A stretch of DNA of 64,000 bases from JAWXBA01 sp048499805 (lineage in GTDB: Bacteria > Gemmatimonadota > Gemmatimonadetes > Gemmatimonadales > GWC2-71-9), in the NCBI GenBank assembly GCA_048499805.1, contig JASNZF010000001.1, positions 558,001 to 622,000 of the forward strand, written 5' to 3'. Below the pieces are notes generated by a model. That model was not told where the DNA came from. It was given only the letters and a program-made list of their open reading frames with translations, and ran no database searches. Within the stretch, counting starts at the first letter, position 1, and the number at the start of each line of letters is the position of its first letter. The position numbers and the translations under genes are program-made. Below are positions 53,455 through 61,959 of the stretch, one piece after another.

Positions 53455-54492
53455 TCAGAAGGTCAGGGCAACGGTGAACAGGCCGCGAATGCGCGAGGCG
53501 TCGAGGGCGGGCGACGGGGCGCCGGACTGGTAGGTCAGGTGCTCCAGGGAGCCCAGGAGCCGCAGCTCCGGGGCCAGCCGGACCCCGGCCCCCGCGGTGA
53601 TCCGGGTCTGGCGGTCCCCGGCGGTGTCCCGATCGGGATCGTACAGTTCCAGGCGGCCGATGAACACCGCAGTGGTGTTGGGCACCTTGACCACGGCGAA
53701 GCTGTTCAGCAGGCTGCCATCCACCGTGTTGCCCGGCGTGGCGGAGCCGGCGTCGAGCCGGTCCCGGGCCACCAGGTACTGGGTGGCAACGGTGAACTGG
53801 CTGGTCCGGTAGGACAGCATGCCCAGCGCCCGCTGGCGGAGTCCGCCACCCGCCGGGCTCCCGACCTGCCCATATCCGGTCAGCCGGAGGCCACCAAGGT
53901 CGCTCCCGTCTCCGCTCGAGGCCAGGCGTACCGTGGCCCGCGCCATGAAGTCCTTGCCCGAGTCGACCTCGCCCCGCGACCAGCTCTCGCCGTTGTACAC
54001 CCCCGCCATCAGCTGCAGCCGCTCGCCTTCTCCCCAGGCACCGGTCGCGCTGAGGCCGAGGTCCGAGGTCTTCATGTAGCCCAGCCGGTCCGCTGGAACA
54101 GAGCCCTGGATCCGATGCTCCCAGAGATCTTCCTCGAGCTCGAGAACCGGGGTCCGGGTCTGCCCGAACTGGATCGCGATCGGGCTCTCGGGGAGCTGGT
54201 ACGCGACGAAGGCGTACTTGAGGCGCACCTCCAGCTCCTTGTTGTCCTCGCGAATCGCATCGGTCGTGACCCGGAAGCTGACCCGCTCGCTGGTCTGGCC
54301 CCGGAAGTTCAGGTAGGCCCGGCCCACCTCGAACTCATTCGCGCTGGCGGCACCGGGGCCGAGATCCATGCTCCAGGAGCCGAAGAACAGCCCGCTGACC
54401 CGAACCTCGGGCCGGGTCTGGGCCATGGCGCTGCCGGGGATGCCAGCAACGAGGATGGCGGAGAGCAGCGCCAGGCGGGGTCGGGTCATCAT
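53455..54492 (-). CDS. Putative phosphate-regulated porin (OprP/OprO-like)
   Basis: About 345 residues. GTGAGG precedes three tandem ATGs (54495, 54492, 54489); 54492 has the best spacing. A signal peptide (about ending SAMAQ) is followed by a 16-strand-type porin barrel, with FEVGRAYLNFRG and IAIQFGQTRTPV strands typical of phosphate-selective porin families, and a terminal Phe (FTVALTF), the outer-membrane barrel signature. It is shorter than OprP (about 440). Position between PHO regulators and pstS, and Pho boxes upstream, argue for phosphate or polyphosphate passage across the outer membrane. Confidence 0.87.
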   Translation of the reverse strand: MMTRPRLALLSAILVAGIPGSAMAQTRPEVRVSGLFFGSWSMDLGPGAASANEFEVGRAYLNFRGQTSERVSFRVTTDAIREDNKELEVRLKYAFVAYQLPESPIAIQFGQTRTPVLELEEDLWEHRIQGSVPADRLGYMKTSDLGLSATGAWGEGERLQLMAGVYNGESWSRGEVDSGKDFMARATVRLASSGDGSDLGGLRLTGYGQVGSPAGGGLRQRALGMLSYRTSQFTVATQYLVARDRLDAGSATPGNTVDGSLLNSFAVVKVPNTTAVFIGRLELYDPDRDTAGDRQTRITAGAGVRLAPELRLLGSLEHLTYQSGAPSPALDASRIRGLFTVALTF

Positions 54493-54542
54493 CATCAGCC
54501 TCACAAGCTGGGGTGGCGTGGCAACGGTTGCACCACGAATGG

Positions 54543-54559
54543 GTCACGCGCGTGTCACC
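54543..54559 (-). promoter_or_regulatory. Pho-box pair, proximal to the porin gene
   Basis: GTCACG (54543-54548) and GTCACC (54554-54559) at 11-bp spacing, with a weaker unit ACCACG at 54532-54537. They lie downstream of the predicted -10 and may act as a second site. Confidence 0.6.
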
Positions 54560-54574
54560 CGGACAAGACTAGTC

Positions 54575-54620
54575 GTGATATTTCCACGAGGAGTCACGGC
54601 CACGTAACGGTCTTGTCACT
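54575..54620 (-). promoter_or_regulatory. Pho-box array and -10 of the porin-pstS promoter
   Basis: GTCACG (54593-54598), GTAACG (54604-54609) and GTCACT (54615-54620) repeat at exactly 11 bp. On the minus strand the array is followed after 12 bases by TATCAC (54580-54575), a -10 at the distance seen in PhoB-activated promoters where the box replaces the -35. Confidence 0.8.
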
Positions 54621-54675
54621 GCGGTCGGTGGGGCGGGGGAGGGGAAGGTCGGCGGCGGGGGCGGCGCCTGGCGGA

Positions 54676-56397
54676 TCAGGTCGCGGCGGAGGCCTCGGCG
54701 AGCGGGAGCCAGAAGGTGATGGTCGTGCCGGCACCCACGGTGCTCTCGGCCTGGACGGTGCCCTGGTGGGCCTCCAGCAAGTGCTTCACGATGGCGAGCC
54801 CAAGCCCCGTGCCGCCTTCCTCGCGGGAGCGGGACGGGTCCACCCGGTAGAACCGCTCGAAGATGCGGGGCAGGTGCTCGTGCGGAATCCCCGATCCGGA
54901 ATCCACCACCTGGACTTCCACCCCCTTCCCGAGTCGCCGGGTCCGGAGGCGGATCGTTCCCCCCGACGGGGTGTACCGGACGGCGTTGTCGAAGAGGTTT
55001 ACGAGGATCTGCTCCAGCGCGTCGGCATCGACCTCGAGCTGGGCGGCATCCGCGGCGATCTCCGGGAGGAATCGAATCCCCTTCGCCTCGGCGCGGTCCG
55101 CACCGGCCGCCCACGCCTCCGCGGCGGCATCCGCCAGCGCGACCGCTGCGATGCGCGGCTGCCACCGGCCCGACTCGATGCGGGAGAGGTCGAGCTGGTC
55201 GTCGACGAGGTGCTGCATCCGGCGGGCGTTGCCATGGATGATCTCGAGGAAGCGCCGGGTCGTGGCGGGGTCGGTGGGCTCGGACAGCAGGGTCTCGGCG
55301 TAGCCCGAGATCGAGGTCAAGGGGGTCTTGAGCTCGTGGGAGACATTGGCCACGAAGTCGGCCCGCACCTTCTCGAGGCGCCGGGTGGCGGTCAGGTCGT
55401 GCAGCACCAGCACGGCGCCCCCGTTGGGAAGGGGGCGTGCGTTGACGAGGAGCCTGGTGTCGTCCAGTTCGAGCTCCCGGTCGAGCACCGGGGTGCCGGC
55501 GAGCACCGCATCCACGACGGCACGGGCGGCCTTGACGCGAAAGAGCTGGGCCAGTGCCGGCAACGGCTCCTGGCCATAGCCAAGCAGCCGGCGGGCCGCC
55601 GGGTTGGCCCGCACGATCCGGCCGCGCGGATCGGAGGCGAGCACCCCTTCCACCATCGCATCGACCAAGGCGGCGGACTCGGCCTGCTCCCGCTGGAGCT
55701 CGTTGAACCGCGCGCCCAGCTGCTCATGCATGTCCCGGAGTGCCAGGACCAGCGCCTCGACGTCCGGGATGCGGGAATGGGGAAACCGCGGCGGGGTGCC
55801 CCGGCTGATCGCCTCGGCCGCCGCCGTGATCTGGTGCAGCGGCCGGGCAATCGAGCGGCCGGCCAGCATGGCCAATCCCATGCCGATGAGGAGGGCCAGC
55901 AGGGCGGCGCCGAGGACGGAGCGCTGGGCGGTGCGGACCATCGCGTCCACGGCGGTCAGGTCCGACGCGATCCGGACCACCCCCGGGCCACCGGGAATCG
56001 CCGTATAGAGCATCAGTACATCCGTGGTCGTGCTGACCCGCCGCGCCGTCCCGGGCTGCCCCGCCAGCGCCTGCCGGACCTCGGGACGGTCCCCGTGGTT
56101 TTCCATGCCGGCGATCCCGCCGGCCGGCGGTTCACTCTCGGCCACCACGCGGCCGGTCGAATCGATGAGCGTGACGCGGTGCCCGCTGGCCCGGGCCAGG
56201 CGCACCACTGTGGCCTGCCGGTTCGCGTCGCCCTCGGGGAGGGCATCCCGCACCAGGCGTGCCTCCCGCTCGATCTCGGCGTGGAGGCTGCCCTCCAGGT
56301 CGGCACGCAACGCCCGATCGGCGGCCAGCACCGCGACCGCCATCGTGGCCACGAGGACCAGGACGGTGCCCGTCACCAGGCGACCGGCGAACTTCAC
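54676..56397 (-). CDS. phoR: PhoR-type sensor histidine kinase
   Basis: 573 residues from GTG 56397, overlapping the phoB stop. TM1 (about 8-28), a periplasmic sensor of about 130 residues, TM2 (about 165-185), HAMP (GRSIARPLHQI), a PAS domain (about 245-335, MVEGVLASDPRGRIVRANPA), HisKA with the phospho-His in NVSHELKTPLTSI, and HATPase_c with N box (LFDNAVRYT), G1 (VVDSGSGIP) and G2 (GGTGLGLAIVKHL). The large periplasmic domain is longer than in E. coli PhoR. It phosphorylates PhoB under phosphate limitation. Confidence 0.95.
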   Translation of the reverse strand: MKFAGRLVTGTVLVLVATMAVAVLAADRALRADLEGSLHAEIEREARLVRDALPEGDANRQATVVRLARASGHRVTLIDSTGRVVAESEPPAGGIAGMENHGDRPEVRQALAGQPGTARRVSTTTDVLMLYTAIPGGPGVVRIASDLTAVDAMVRTAQRSVLGAALLALLIGMGLAMLAGRSIARPLHQITAAAEAISRGTPPRFPHSRIPDVEALVLALRDMHEQLGARFNELQREQAESAALVDAMVEGVLASDPRGRIVRANPAARRLLGYGQEPLPALAQLFRVKAARAVVDAVLAGTPVLDRELELDDTRLLVNARPLPNGGAVLVLHDLTATRRLEKVRADFVANVSHELKTPLTSISGYAETLLSEPTDPATTRRFLEIIHGNARRMQHLVDDQLDLSRIESGRWQPRIAAVALADAAAEAWAAGADRAEAKGIRFLPEIAADAAQLEVDADALEQILVNLFDNAVRYTPSGGTIRLRTRRLGKGVEVQVVDSGSGIPHEHLPRIFERFYRVDPSRSREEGGTGLGLAIVKHLLEAHQGTVQAESTVGAGTTITFWLPLAEASAAT

Positions 56398-57101
56398 CGC
56401 GACCGGCCGGGGCGATCCGCCTCGCGGAACCGGTAGCCGAAGCCGCGTACGGTCTCGATCAGGCCGGCCTGGTCTCCCATCTTGCTGCGCAACCGTTGCA
56501 CGTGCATGTCCACGGTGCGGGTCTGCATGTCGGGCTGGTGCTGCCAGACGTCCTGGAGGAGGCGTTCCCGGGACTGGACCCTCCCGCGCCGTTCGACCAG
56601 CGTCTCCAGCAGCCGGAACTCGGTCGGGGTCAGCGGCAGTTCCTCCCCGTTCACCCGGGCGCGGTGGGCTGACCGGTCGATCACGAGCGCGCCCGCCACC
56701 ACCGAGGAGCCCGCCGCCACCGCCGGCGCGGCCAGGCGGCGGAGCAGGGCACCCACCCGCAGGGTCAGCTCCTGGGGCGAGAATGGCTTGGTGAGGTAGT
56801 CGTCCGCACCCATCGAGAGGCCCTTGATCCGGTCCGGCTCCTCACGCCGGGCGGTGAGGAGAATGACGCCCACGTCCCGGGTCTCCTCCTTCGCCCGCAA
56901 CTCCCGCAGCACATCGTAGCCGCTCCCACCCGGGAGCATAAGATCCAGCACGACCACGTCGGGGCGCTCGCGCTGGGCGGCGGTGATGGCCTCGGTGCCG
57001 CGGGACGCGGTCGAGACGCGGTAGCCGGCCTTGGCCAGGTGGTAGGCCACCAGTGCCGTGATGTCGGGCTCATCGTCCACCACCAGAATGCGATGACTCA
57101 T
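56394..57101 (-). CDS. phoB: PhoB-type response regulator
   Basis: 235 residues. Receiver domain with DDE, phospho-acceptor Asp in VVLDLMLPG, the Thr/Ser switch and Lys in TKPF. The C-terminal winged helix (about 140-230) has the OmpR/PhoB recognition pattern (LTPTEFRLLETLV, VDMHVQRLRSKMG, VRGFGYRF). It should bind the 11-bp-repeat sites at 52336 and 54593. Its start is 36 bases after the ArsR-like gene. Confidence 0.96.
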   Translation of the reverse strand: MSHRILVVDDEPDITALVAYHLAKAGYRVSTASRGTEAITAAQRERPDVVVLDLMLPGGSGYDVLRELRAKEETRDVGVILLTARREEPDRIKGLSMGADDYLTKPFSPQELTLRVGALLRRLAAPAVAAGSSVVAGALVIDRSAHRARVNGEELPLTPTEFRLLETLVERRGRVQSRERLLQDVWQHQPDMQTRTVDMHVQRLRSKMGDQAGLIETVRGFGYRFREADRPGRSR

Positions 57102-57137
57102 GGGCGGCTCACGGAAGTGTCGGGTCGCATGACAGGG

Positions 57138-57509
57138 TCAACCTTCTCGGGGGAGGGCGGGCAACAGGGCCCGGGTGTGACTGCGGCTCCGGTCCTGGGC
57201 CCGGTACCGCTCGGCGCGCATGGCCTCGTCGTGGCCCAGGGCGTCGAGGATCGCCTGCACCAGCCGCCCCTGGGGGCCCCCCTCGCGGCGGAGCCGGTAG
57301 AGCACGAACTGGGCGATCGGGGTGTCGCGGACCAGGCGTGCCTTGCGGAGCACGGTCAGGTGCCGCGACACTGTTGGTTGCGGGAGGTCGAGGATCGCCT
57401 GGAGGTCCGAGACGCACAGCGGTGCCGCCACGAGGCAGTTGAGGATCCGAAGCCGGGTCGGCTCCGCGATCGTCAGGAGAATCTGGGTCGGCGATTCCGT
57501 GGCAGTCAT
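57138..57509 (-). CDS. ArsR/SmtB-family transcriptional regulator
   Basis: 123 residues, a winged helix: ILLTIAEPTRLRILNCL, LCVSDLQAIL, QPTVSRHLTVLRKARLV (recognition helix) and a beta-wing (QFVLYRLRR). The arsenic-type metal motif CVCDL reads CVSDL here, so the Cys pair is broken and a metal-sensing role through that site is unlikely. It heads the phoB-phoR direction of transcription with a 36-base gap. A TATATT -10-like element (57528-57523) lies 13 bases before the ATG. It is divergent from the nucleotidase operon and could control both directions. Confidence 0.9.
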   Translation of the reverse strand: MTATESPTQILLTIAEPTRLRILNCLVAAPLCVSDLQAILDLPQPTVSRHLTVLRKARLVRDTPIAQFVLYRLRREGGPQGRLVQAILDALGHDEAMRAERYRAQDRSRSHTRALLPALPREG

Positions 57510-57612
57510 ATGCGTTGAGGCGAATATAGGCCCGCCGGTGCGGGGGGGCTAGGGTGGCCGGCCCCGGCCTCCCCGCCTGTCCGCGTCCTCGCCGGTCCGC
57601 TAGTTTTCCCCG

Positions 57613-60600
57613 ATGCTGCTTCCGATCCTTCTCGCCCTCTCGGCCCAGGTGCCGGACACGGCCCGCCTGGTCATCGTCGCCACCACCGATGTGCATGGCC
57701 GGGCCACCGGCTGGGACTACGTCACCGACACCCCCCACCGTGGCGGGATCGCGCGCGCGGCGACCATCCTCGACTCGCTGCGCCGGGTGCACCCGGGCGA
57801 GGTCGTGGCGGTGGACGCCGGGGACCTGATCCAGGGCGATCCCTTCGGTTCCTATTTCGGGCGGATCGACGATCGCTCGCCCCATCCGGTCATCGAGGCG
57901 ATGAACCTGGCGGGATACGACGTGGCCACCCCGGGCAACCACGAGTTCAACTTCGGCATCGGGGTCCTGCGCCGGGCCATCGCCTCGGCACGCTTCCAGT
58001 ACGTCAGCGGCAACATCATCCAGCTGCCCTCCCGGCGGCTCGAGCTGCCCGCCTCCACCGTCGTGGAGCGGAACGGGGTGCGGGTCGGCGTCACCGGGTT
58101 CACCACCCCGGGGGTGATGGTCTGGGATCGCGAGAACGTGCGGGACCGGATGGCCGTCCTTCCGGTGCTCCCCGCCGCCGAACCGATCGTCCGGGACCTC
58201 AACCGGCGGGCCGACTTCACGCTGGTCGTGATCCACAGCGGGATGGACGGCAGTTCCTCGTTCAACGAGGAGGGCGTCGGCCGCGAAAACGTGGCGGCCC
58301 AGTTCGCCGGACTGGCCGATCGCCCGGACCTGGTGGTGGTGGGGCACTCGCACCGCCAGATGACCGATTCGGTGATCAATGGGGTGCACTTCATGCAGCC
58401 CCGCCCGTACGCCCAGACGCTGGCCATCATGAAGGTGGTGCTGGTCCGCGAGGGGGGCGCCTGGCGCGTCGCCAGCCAGCGCGGGGAGCAGGTGGACCTG
58501 GCCGGGGTGCCGGTCGCGCCGCGGATTGAGGCGGCGCTGGCCGAGGCGCACTCCCTGGTCCGCACCCACGACCAGGCCCCGATCGGCCAGTCGCTGGGCC
58601 GGATGAGCGCCGCCACCGCCCGGGTGGAGGCGACCCCGATTATCAACTGGGTCAATGAGGTGCAGCGCTCGCTCACCGGCGCCGACCTCTCTTCGACCGC
58701 GCCGTTCGACACCCGGGCGGCCTTTCCGCCCGGGCCGATTCGCCGCGCCCAGGTGGCCCAGCTCTATCCCTACGAGAACACCCTCCGCGCGATCCGGATC
58801 TCGGGCGACCGCCTCAAGGCCTACCTCGAGCAAAGCGCCCGGTACTTCGAGGTGGACCGGTCCGGGCTGGTCCGTCTCAGCGACACGATCCCCGGCTACA
58901 ACTACGACATCGTCTGGGGGGCGGAGTACGCCATCGACCTGAGCCGACCGGTGGGCGAGCGGATCGTCGGGCTGTCGGTGCGGGGCAAGCCGGTGGTGGC
59001 CACCGACACCTTCACGATGGCACTCAACAACTACCGCCAGAGCGGTGGGGGTGGGTTCGGGATGCTGGCTGGCCTGCCCCAGGTGTACAACAAGGAGGAG
59101 AACATCCGCGACCTGCTCGTGGACGACCTCCTCCGCCGGGGCCGCCTCGATCCCGCCGAGTTCGCCGCGGTGCATTGGCGACTCCTCCCGGAGGCGGCCG
59201 CGAGCGAGCTCCGGAGCCGGGTGCTGGCCGCGGAGCCGCCGCCGGCACGCGAGGAGGTCCTGCTGCGGGTCTTCACGACCAACGACTTCCACGGAGCGGT
59301 GGAGCCGCGGGTCCAGTCCTGGTCGCAGGGGCGGCCGGTGGGTGGGGCGGCGGCGCTCAAGGGGTGGACCGACTCGAGCGCCGCGGCCTGCGGCTGTCCC
59401 GTGCTCCGACTCGACGGCGGCGACCAGATGCAGGGTACCCTGCAGTCCAACCTGGTCTTTGGCCGTTCCGTGGTCGAGGCATTCAACGCCGCCGGCCTCG
59501 ACGCGGCCGTGATCGGCAACCACGACCTCGATTGGGGGCAGGACACCCTCCGGGCACGAATGGCGGAGGCCAGGTACCCGTGGCTGGCGGCGAACATGTT
59601 CGACTCGACCACCGGCCGACGCCCGACCTGGGTCCGGCCGTACGCGATGCTGGAGCGCGGCGGCCTCCGCATCGCCGCAATCGGCTACATGCTGCCCGGA
59701 ACGAAGGGGATCGTGAAGGCGGAGTTCGTGCAGGGGCTGGCCTTCCGGTCCGGCCGCGCCGCAATCCAGGATATCCTCGATGAGGTGCATGGACTGCGCC
59801 CCGACCTGACCATCATCGTCGCCCATGAAGGCGGGACCTGCGACCAGGGGACCAGCTGTCGCGGCGCCATCATGGCGCTGGCCGCGTCCCTGGATTCCGG
59901 CTCGGTCGACCTGATTGCCGCCGGACACAGTCACACCCTGATGAACACCGTGGTGAACGGGATCCCGATCGTCCAGGCGCGCAGCAGCGGCACCGCCGTC
60001 GGGGTGGCCGACCTGATCCGGCACCCCGACGGTCGCCGAGAGTGGAAGGTCTGGGTCGAGACCCTCTATGCTGACGGCGCCAGCGATCCCGGCGTGGCCG
60101 CGAGCGTGGCCCGGTACTCCGAGGCCATTGCAGCGCTCGCCAACCAGCGGGTAGCCGAGCTCCGCGATGCACTCCCGCGCGAAGGCGACCAGTACGCCCT
60201 CGGCAACCTGGCCGCCGATGCCCTGCGCGTTGGCGGACGGACCGAGGTGGCCTTCCTCAACACCACCGGCATCCGGGCCCCGCTCACCGCCGGCGCCGTC
60301 ACCTACGAGCACCTGTTCCTGGTGCACCCCTTCGGCAATCGGGTGGTCCGCGCGACCCTGACCGGTGCCCTGCTGCGCGAGGCCCTGGAGCACAGCCTCG
60401 GGGCCGAGGGACGGGCTGGGGTGAATGTCCATGTGAGCGGCATGACCTTCCGCTACGACCTCGCCCGTCCGCCGGGCCAGCGGATCCAGGCGCTCGCGCT
60501 CGCAGATGGGCGCCCCATCCGCGATGCGGTGCGGTACTCGGTGGCCACGCTCGACTTCCTCGCCCAGGGGGGCAGCGGGTACACCATGCTGACCCGCGTG

Positions 60601-60717
60601 CCTTGGACCGACGCCGGCCAGACCGACGTCGACAACCTGGTGGCCTACCTCCGCGCCCTGCCCCAGCCGTTGCCCGTCCCCTCCGAGATCCGGATCCACC
60701 CGGTGGTGCGCCCGTGA
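57613..60717 (+). CDS. Tandem metallophosphatase: CpdB-like and UshA-like nucleotidase domains in one protein
   Basis: 1034 residues. A short signal peptide (LLPILLALSA) exports it. The first nucleotidase (about 18-540) opens TTDVHGRATGWDY with GNHEFNFG and GHSHRQM, and resembles 2',3'-cyclic phosphodiesterase/3'-nucleotidase CpdB (HSGMDGSSS). The second (about 550-1034) opens TTNDFHGAVEP with GNHDLDWG and GHSHTL, like UshA 5'-nucleotidase. Both keep metal ligands and C-terminal substrate-binding domains (Phe/Gly motifs SGGGGFGM and QGGSGYTML). It would release phosphate and nucleosides from nucleotides. No Shine-Dalgarno; TAGTTT lies 6 nt before the ATG. Confidence 0.93.
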   Translation: MLLPILLALSAQVPDTARLVIVATTDVHGRATGWDYVTDTPHRGGIARAATILDSLRRVHPGEVVAVDAGDLIQGDPFGSYFGRIDDRSPHPVIEAMNLAGYDVATPGNHEFNFGIGVLRRAIASARFQYVSGNIIQLPSRRLELPASTVVERNGVRVGVTGFTTPGVMVWDRENVRDRMAVLPVLPAAEPIVRDLNRRADFTLVVIHSGMDGSSSFNEEGVGRENVAAQFAGLADRPDLVVVGHSHRQMTDSVINGVHFMQPRPYAQTLAIMKVVLVREGGAWRVASQRGEQVDLAGVPVAPRIEAALAEAHSLVRTHDQAPIGQSLGRMSAATARVEATPIINWVNEVQRSLTGADLSSTAPFDTRAAFPPGPIRRAQVAQLYPYENTLRAIRISGDRLKAYLEQSARYFEVDRSGLVRLSDTIPGYNYDIVWGAEYAIDLSRPVGERIVGLSVRGKPVVATDTFTMALNNYRQSGGGGFGMLAGLPQVYNKEENIRDLLVDDLLRRGRLDPAEFAAVHWRLLPEAAASELRSRVLAAEPPPAREEVLLRVFTTNDFHGAVEPRVQSWSQGRPVGGAAALKGWTDSSAAACGCPVLRLDGGDQMQGTLQSNLVFGRSVVEAFNAAGLDAAVIGNHDLDWGQDTLRARMAEARYPWLAANMFDSTTGRRPTWVRPYAMLERGGLRIAAIGYMLPGTKGIVKAEFVQGLAFRSGRAAIQDILDEVHGLRPDLTIIVAHEGGTCDQGTSCRGAIMALAASLDSGSVDLIAAGHSHTLMNTVVNGIPIVQARSSGTAVGVADLIRHPDGRREWKVWVETLYADGASDPGVAASVARYSEAIAALANQRVAELRDALPREGDQYALGNLAADALRVGGRTEVAFLNTTGIRAPLTAGAVTYEHLFLVHPFGNRVVRATLTGALLREALEHSLGAEGRAGVNVHVSGMTFRYDLARPPGQRIQALALADGRPIRDAVRYSVATLDFLAQGGSGYTMLTRVPWTDAGQTDVDNLVAYLRALPQPLPVPSEIRIHPVVRP

Positions 60718-60947
60718 ACGGCACGGTCCGCGCCTTCGTCAACGAGGTGCCCGTGCTGGTGCCGGCGGGGGCCCCCGCCGTCGCCGCGGTCGAGGCCTTC
60801 GACCCCGTCCTCGCCGAGCGGGTCCGGGCCGGCGAGGCGTACCTCACCGACGGTCGCGGCATCCGGATGGAAGCCGGGACCACCCTCTCGCCCGGCGCAA
60901 TCCTTCGCGTCCTCACCGCCAGGACCGCCCGTGACGCTGACGCGTGA
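60714..60947 (+). CDS. Small uncharacterised protein, possible beta-grasp fold
   Basis: 77 residues from GTG 60714, overlapping the nucleotidase stop as GTGA and the adenosine deaminase start by 17 bases, so it is sandwiched by translational coupling. Order by eye: strand (VRAFVNEVPVLVP), helix (AVAAVEAFDPVLAERV), strand pair (EAYLTDGRGIRM) and a final GAILRVLTAR strand. This recalls MoaD/ThiS-like beta-grasp topology, but no C-terminal GlyGly is present. The frame from 60603 starts inside the nucleotidase gene and is not needed. Function unknown; possibly a small accessory to the salvage enzymes. Confidence 0.7.
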   Translation: MNGTVRAFVNEVPVLVPAGAPAVAAVEAFDPVLAERVRAGEAYLTDGRGIRMEAGTTLSPGAILRVLTARTARDADA

Positions 60948-61959
60948 ACTGATCGCCCGCCTCCCGAAGGCGGAACTGCACGTGCACCTCGATGGCTCGC
61001 TCCGGCCGGAGACGATGGTGGACCTGGCGCGCCCGGCGGGGGTGGAGTTGCCGAGCCGCGACCCCGAGGCGCTGCGCCGCCACATGCTGGTGGACGATGC
61101 CCGCAACCTCGAGGACTACCTGGCGCGGTTCGAGCTGACGATCGCCCTGCTCCAGGACCCGGAGGCGATCGAGCGGGTGGCCTACGAGATGGTGGAGGAC
61201 GCAGCCCGCGACAACCTCCGCTACCTCGAGGTCCGCTACTGCCCGATGCTGAGCACGCGGCGCGGGCTGGACATGGATGCCGTGGTGGCAGCGGAGTGGC
61301 GCGGGCTGCAGCGCGGCCATGCCGACTTCGGCGTCCCGGCAAGGATCATCAACTGCTCGCTCCGGCACTACGACCCGGAGCTCTCGGTCCAGATCGCCGA
61401 GCATTCGGTGCGCTGCAAGGCGCACGGCGTGGTGGCCTTCGACCTGGCCGGCGGCGAGGCGGGCCGCCCCCCGGGCGTCCACGGCGAGGCGTTCGACATT
61501 GCGGTCCGCGGGTTGCTGCACGTCACGGTCCACGCCGGCGAGGCCTGGGGGCCGGCCTCGATCGCGGAGGCGATTCACCGCTGCCACGCCGAGCGGATCG
61601 GGCACGGGACCCGGCTGTACGAGAAGCCGGAACTCCAGGACTATGTCCGCGACCGCGAGATCCTGATCGAGACCAACGTCACCAGCAACCTGCAGACCCG
61701 GGCGGTGGCCCGGGCCGCGGAGCACCCGGTGCGGCGGTACTTCGATGCCGGCCTGGCGGTGACGCTCTGTACCGACAGCTGGCTGATGAGTGGCGTCTCC
61801 CTGACCGACGAGTACTGGCTGGCCCACCGCGAGCTCGGGTTCACCCGGGAGGAGATCGACGAGATGATCCTCAATGCCTGTGCCGGCAGCTTCCTGCCGC
61901 AGCCCGAGCGCGAGGCGCTGTGGGAGCGGGTCTGGCTCGAGCTCGAGGCGATCGCGTGA
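60931..61959 (+). CDS. add: Adenosine deaminase family protein
   Basis: 342 residues from GTG 60931. Zinc amidohydrolase that converts adenosine to inosine. Zinc ligands lie in AELHVHLDGSL (two His) and VTVHAGEA (His, Glu nearby), with the final Asp in LCTDSWLMSG. The usual DDP is replaced by DSW, close to the DNRLMSG found in actinobacterial-type Add, so an adenosine/deoxyadenosine substrate is still most likely. Its stop overlaps the transporter start. Confidence 0.92.
   Translation: MTLTRELIARLPKAELHVHLDGSLRPETMVDLARPAGVELPSRDPEALRRHMLVDDARNLEDYLARFELTIALLQDPEAIERVAYEMVEDAARDNLRYLEVRYCPMLSTRRGLDMDAVVAAEWRGLQRGHADFGVPARIINCSLRHYDPELSVQIAEHSVRCKAHGVVAFDLAGGEAGRPPGVHGEAFDIAVRGLLHVTVHAGEAWGPASIAEAIHRCHAERIGHGTRLYEKPELQDYVRDREILIETNVTSNLQTRAVARAAEHPVRRYFDAGLAVTLCTDSWLMSGVSLTDEYWLAHRELGFTREEIDEMILNACAGSFLPQPEREALWERVWLELEAIA

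Noticed and set aside
57109..60699. 1196-codon open frame antisense to the nucleotidase gene
   Set aside because: Shadow frame of high-GC coding DNA: repetitive Arg/Gly/His/Pro composition, no domain, while the opposite strand encodes two clear enzyme domains.
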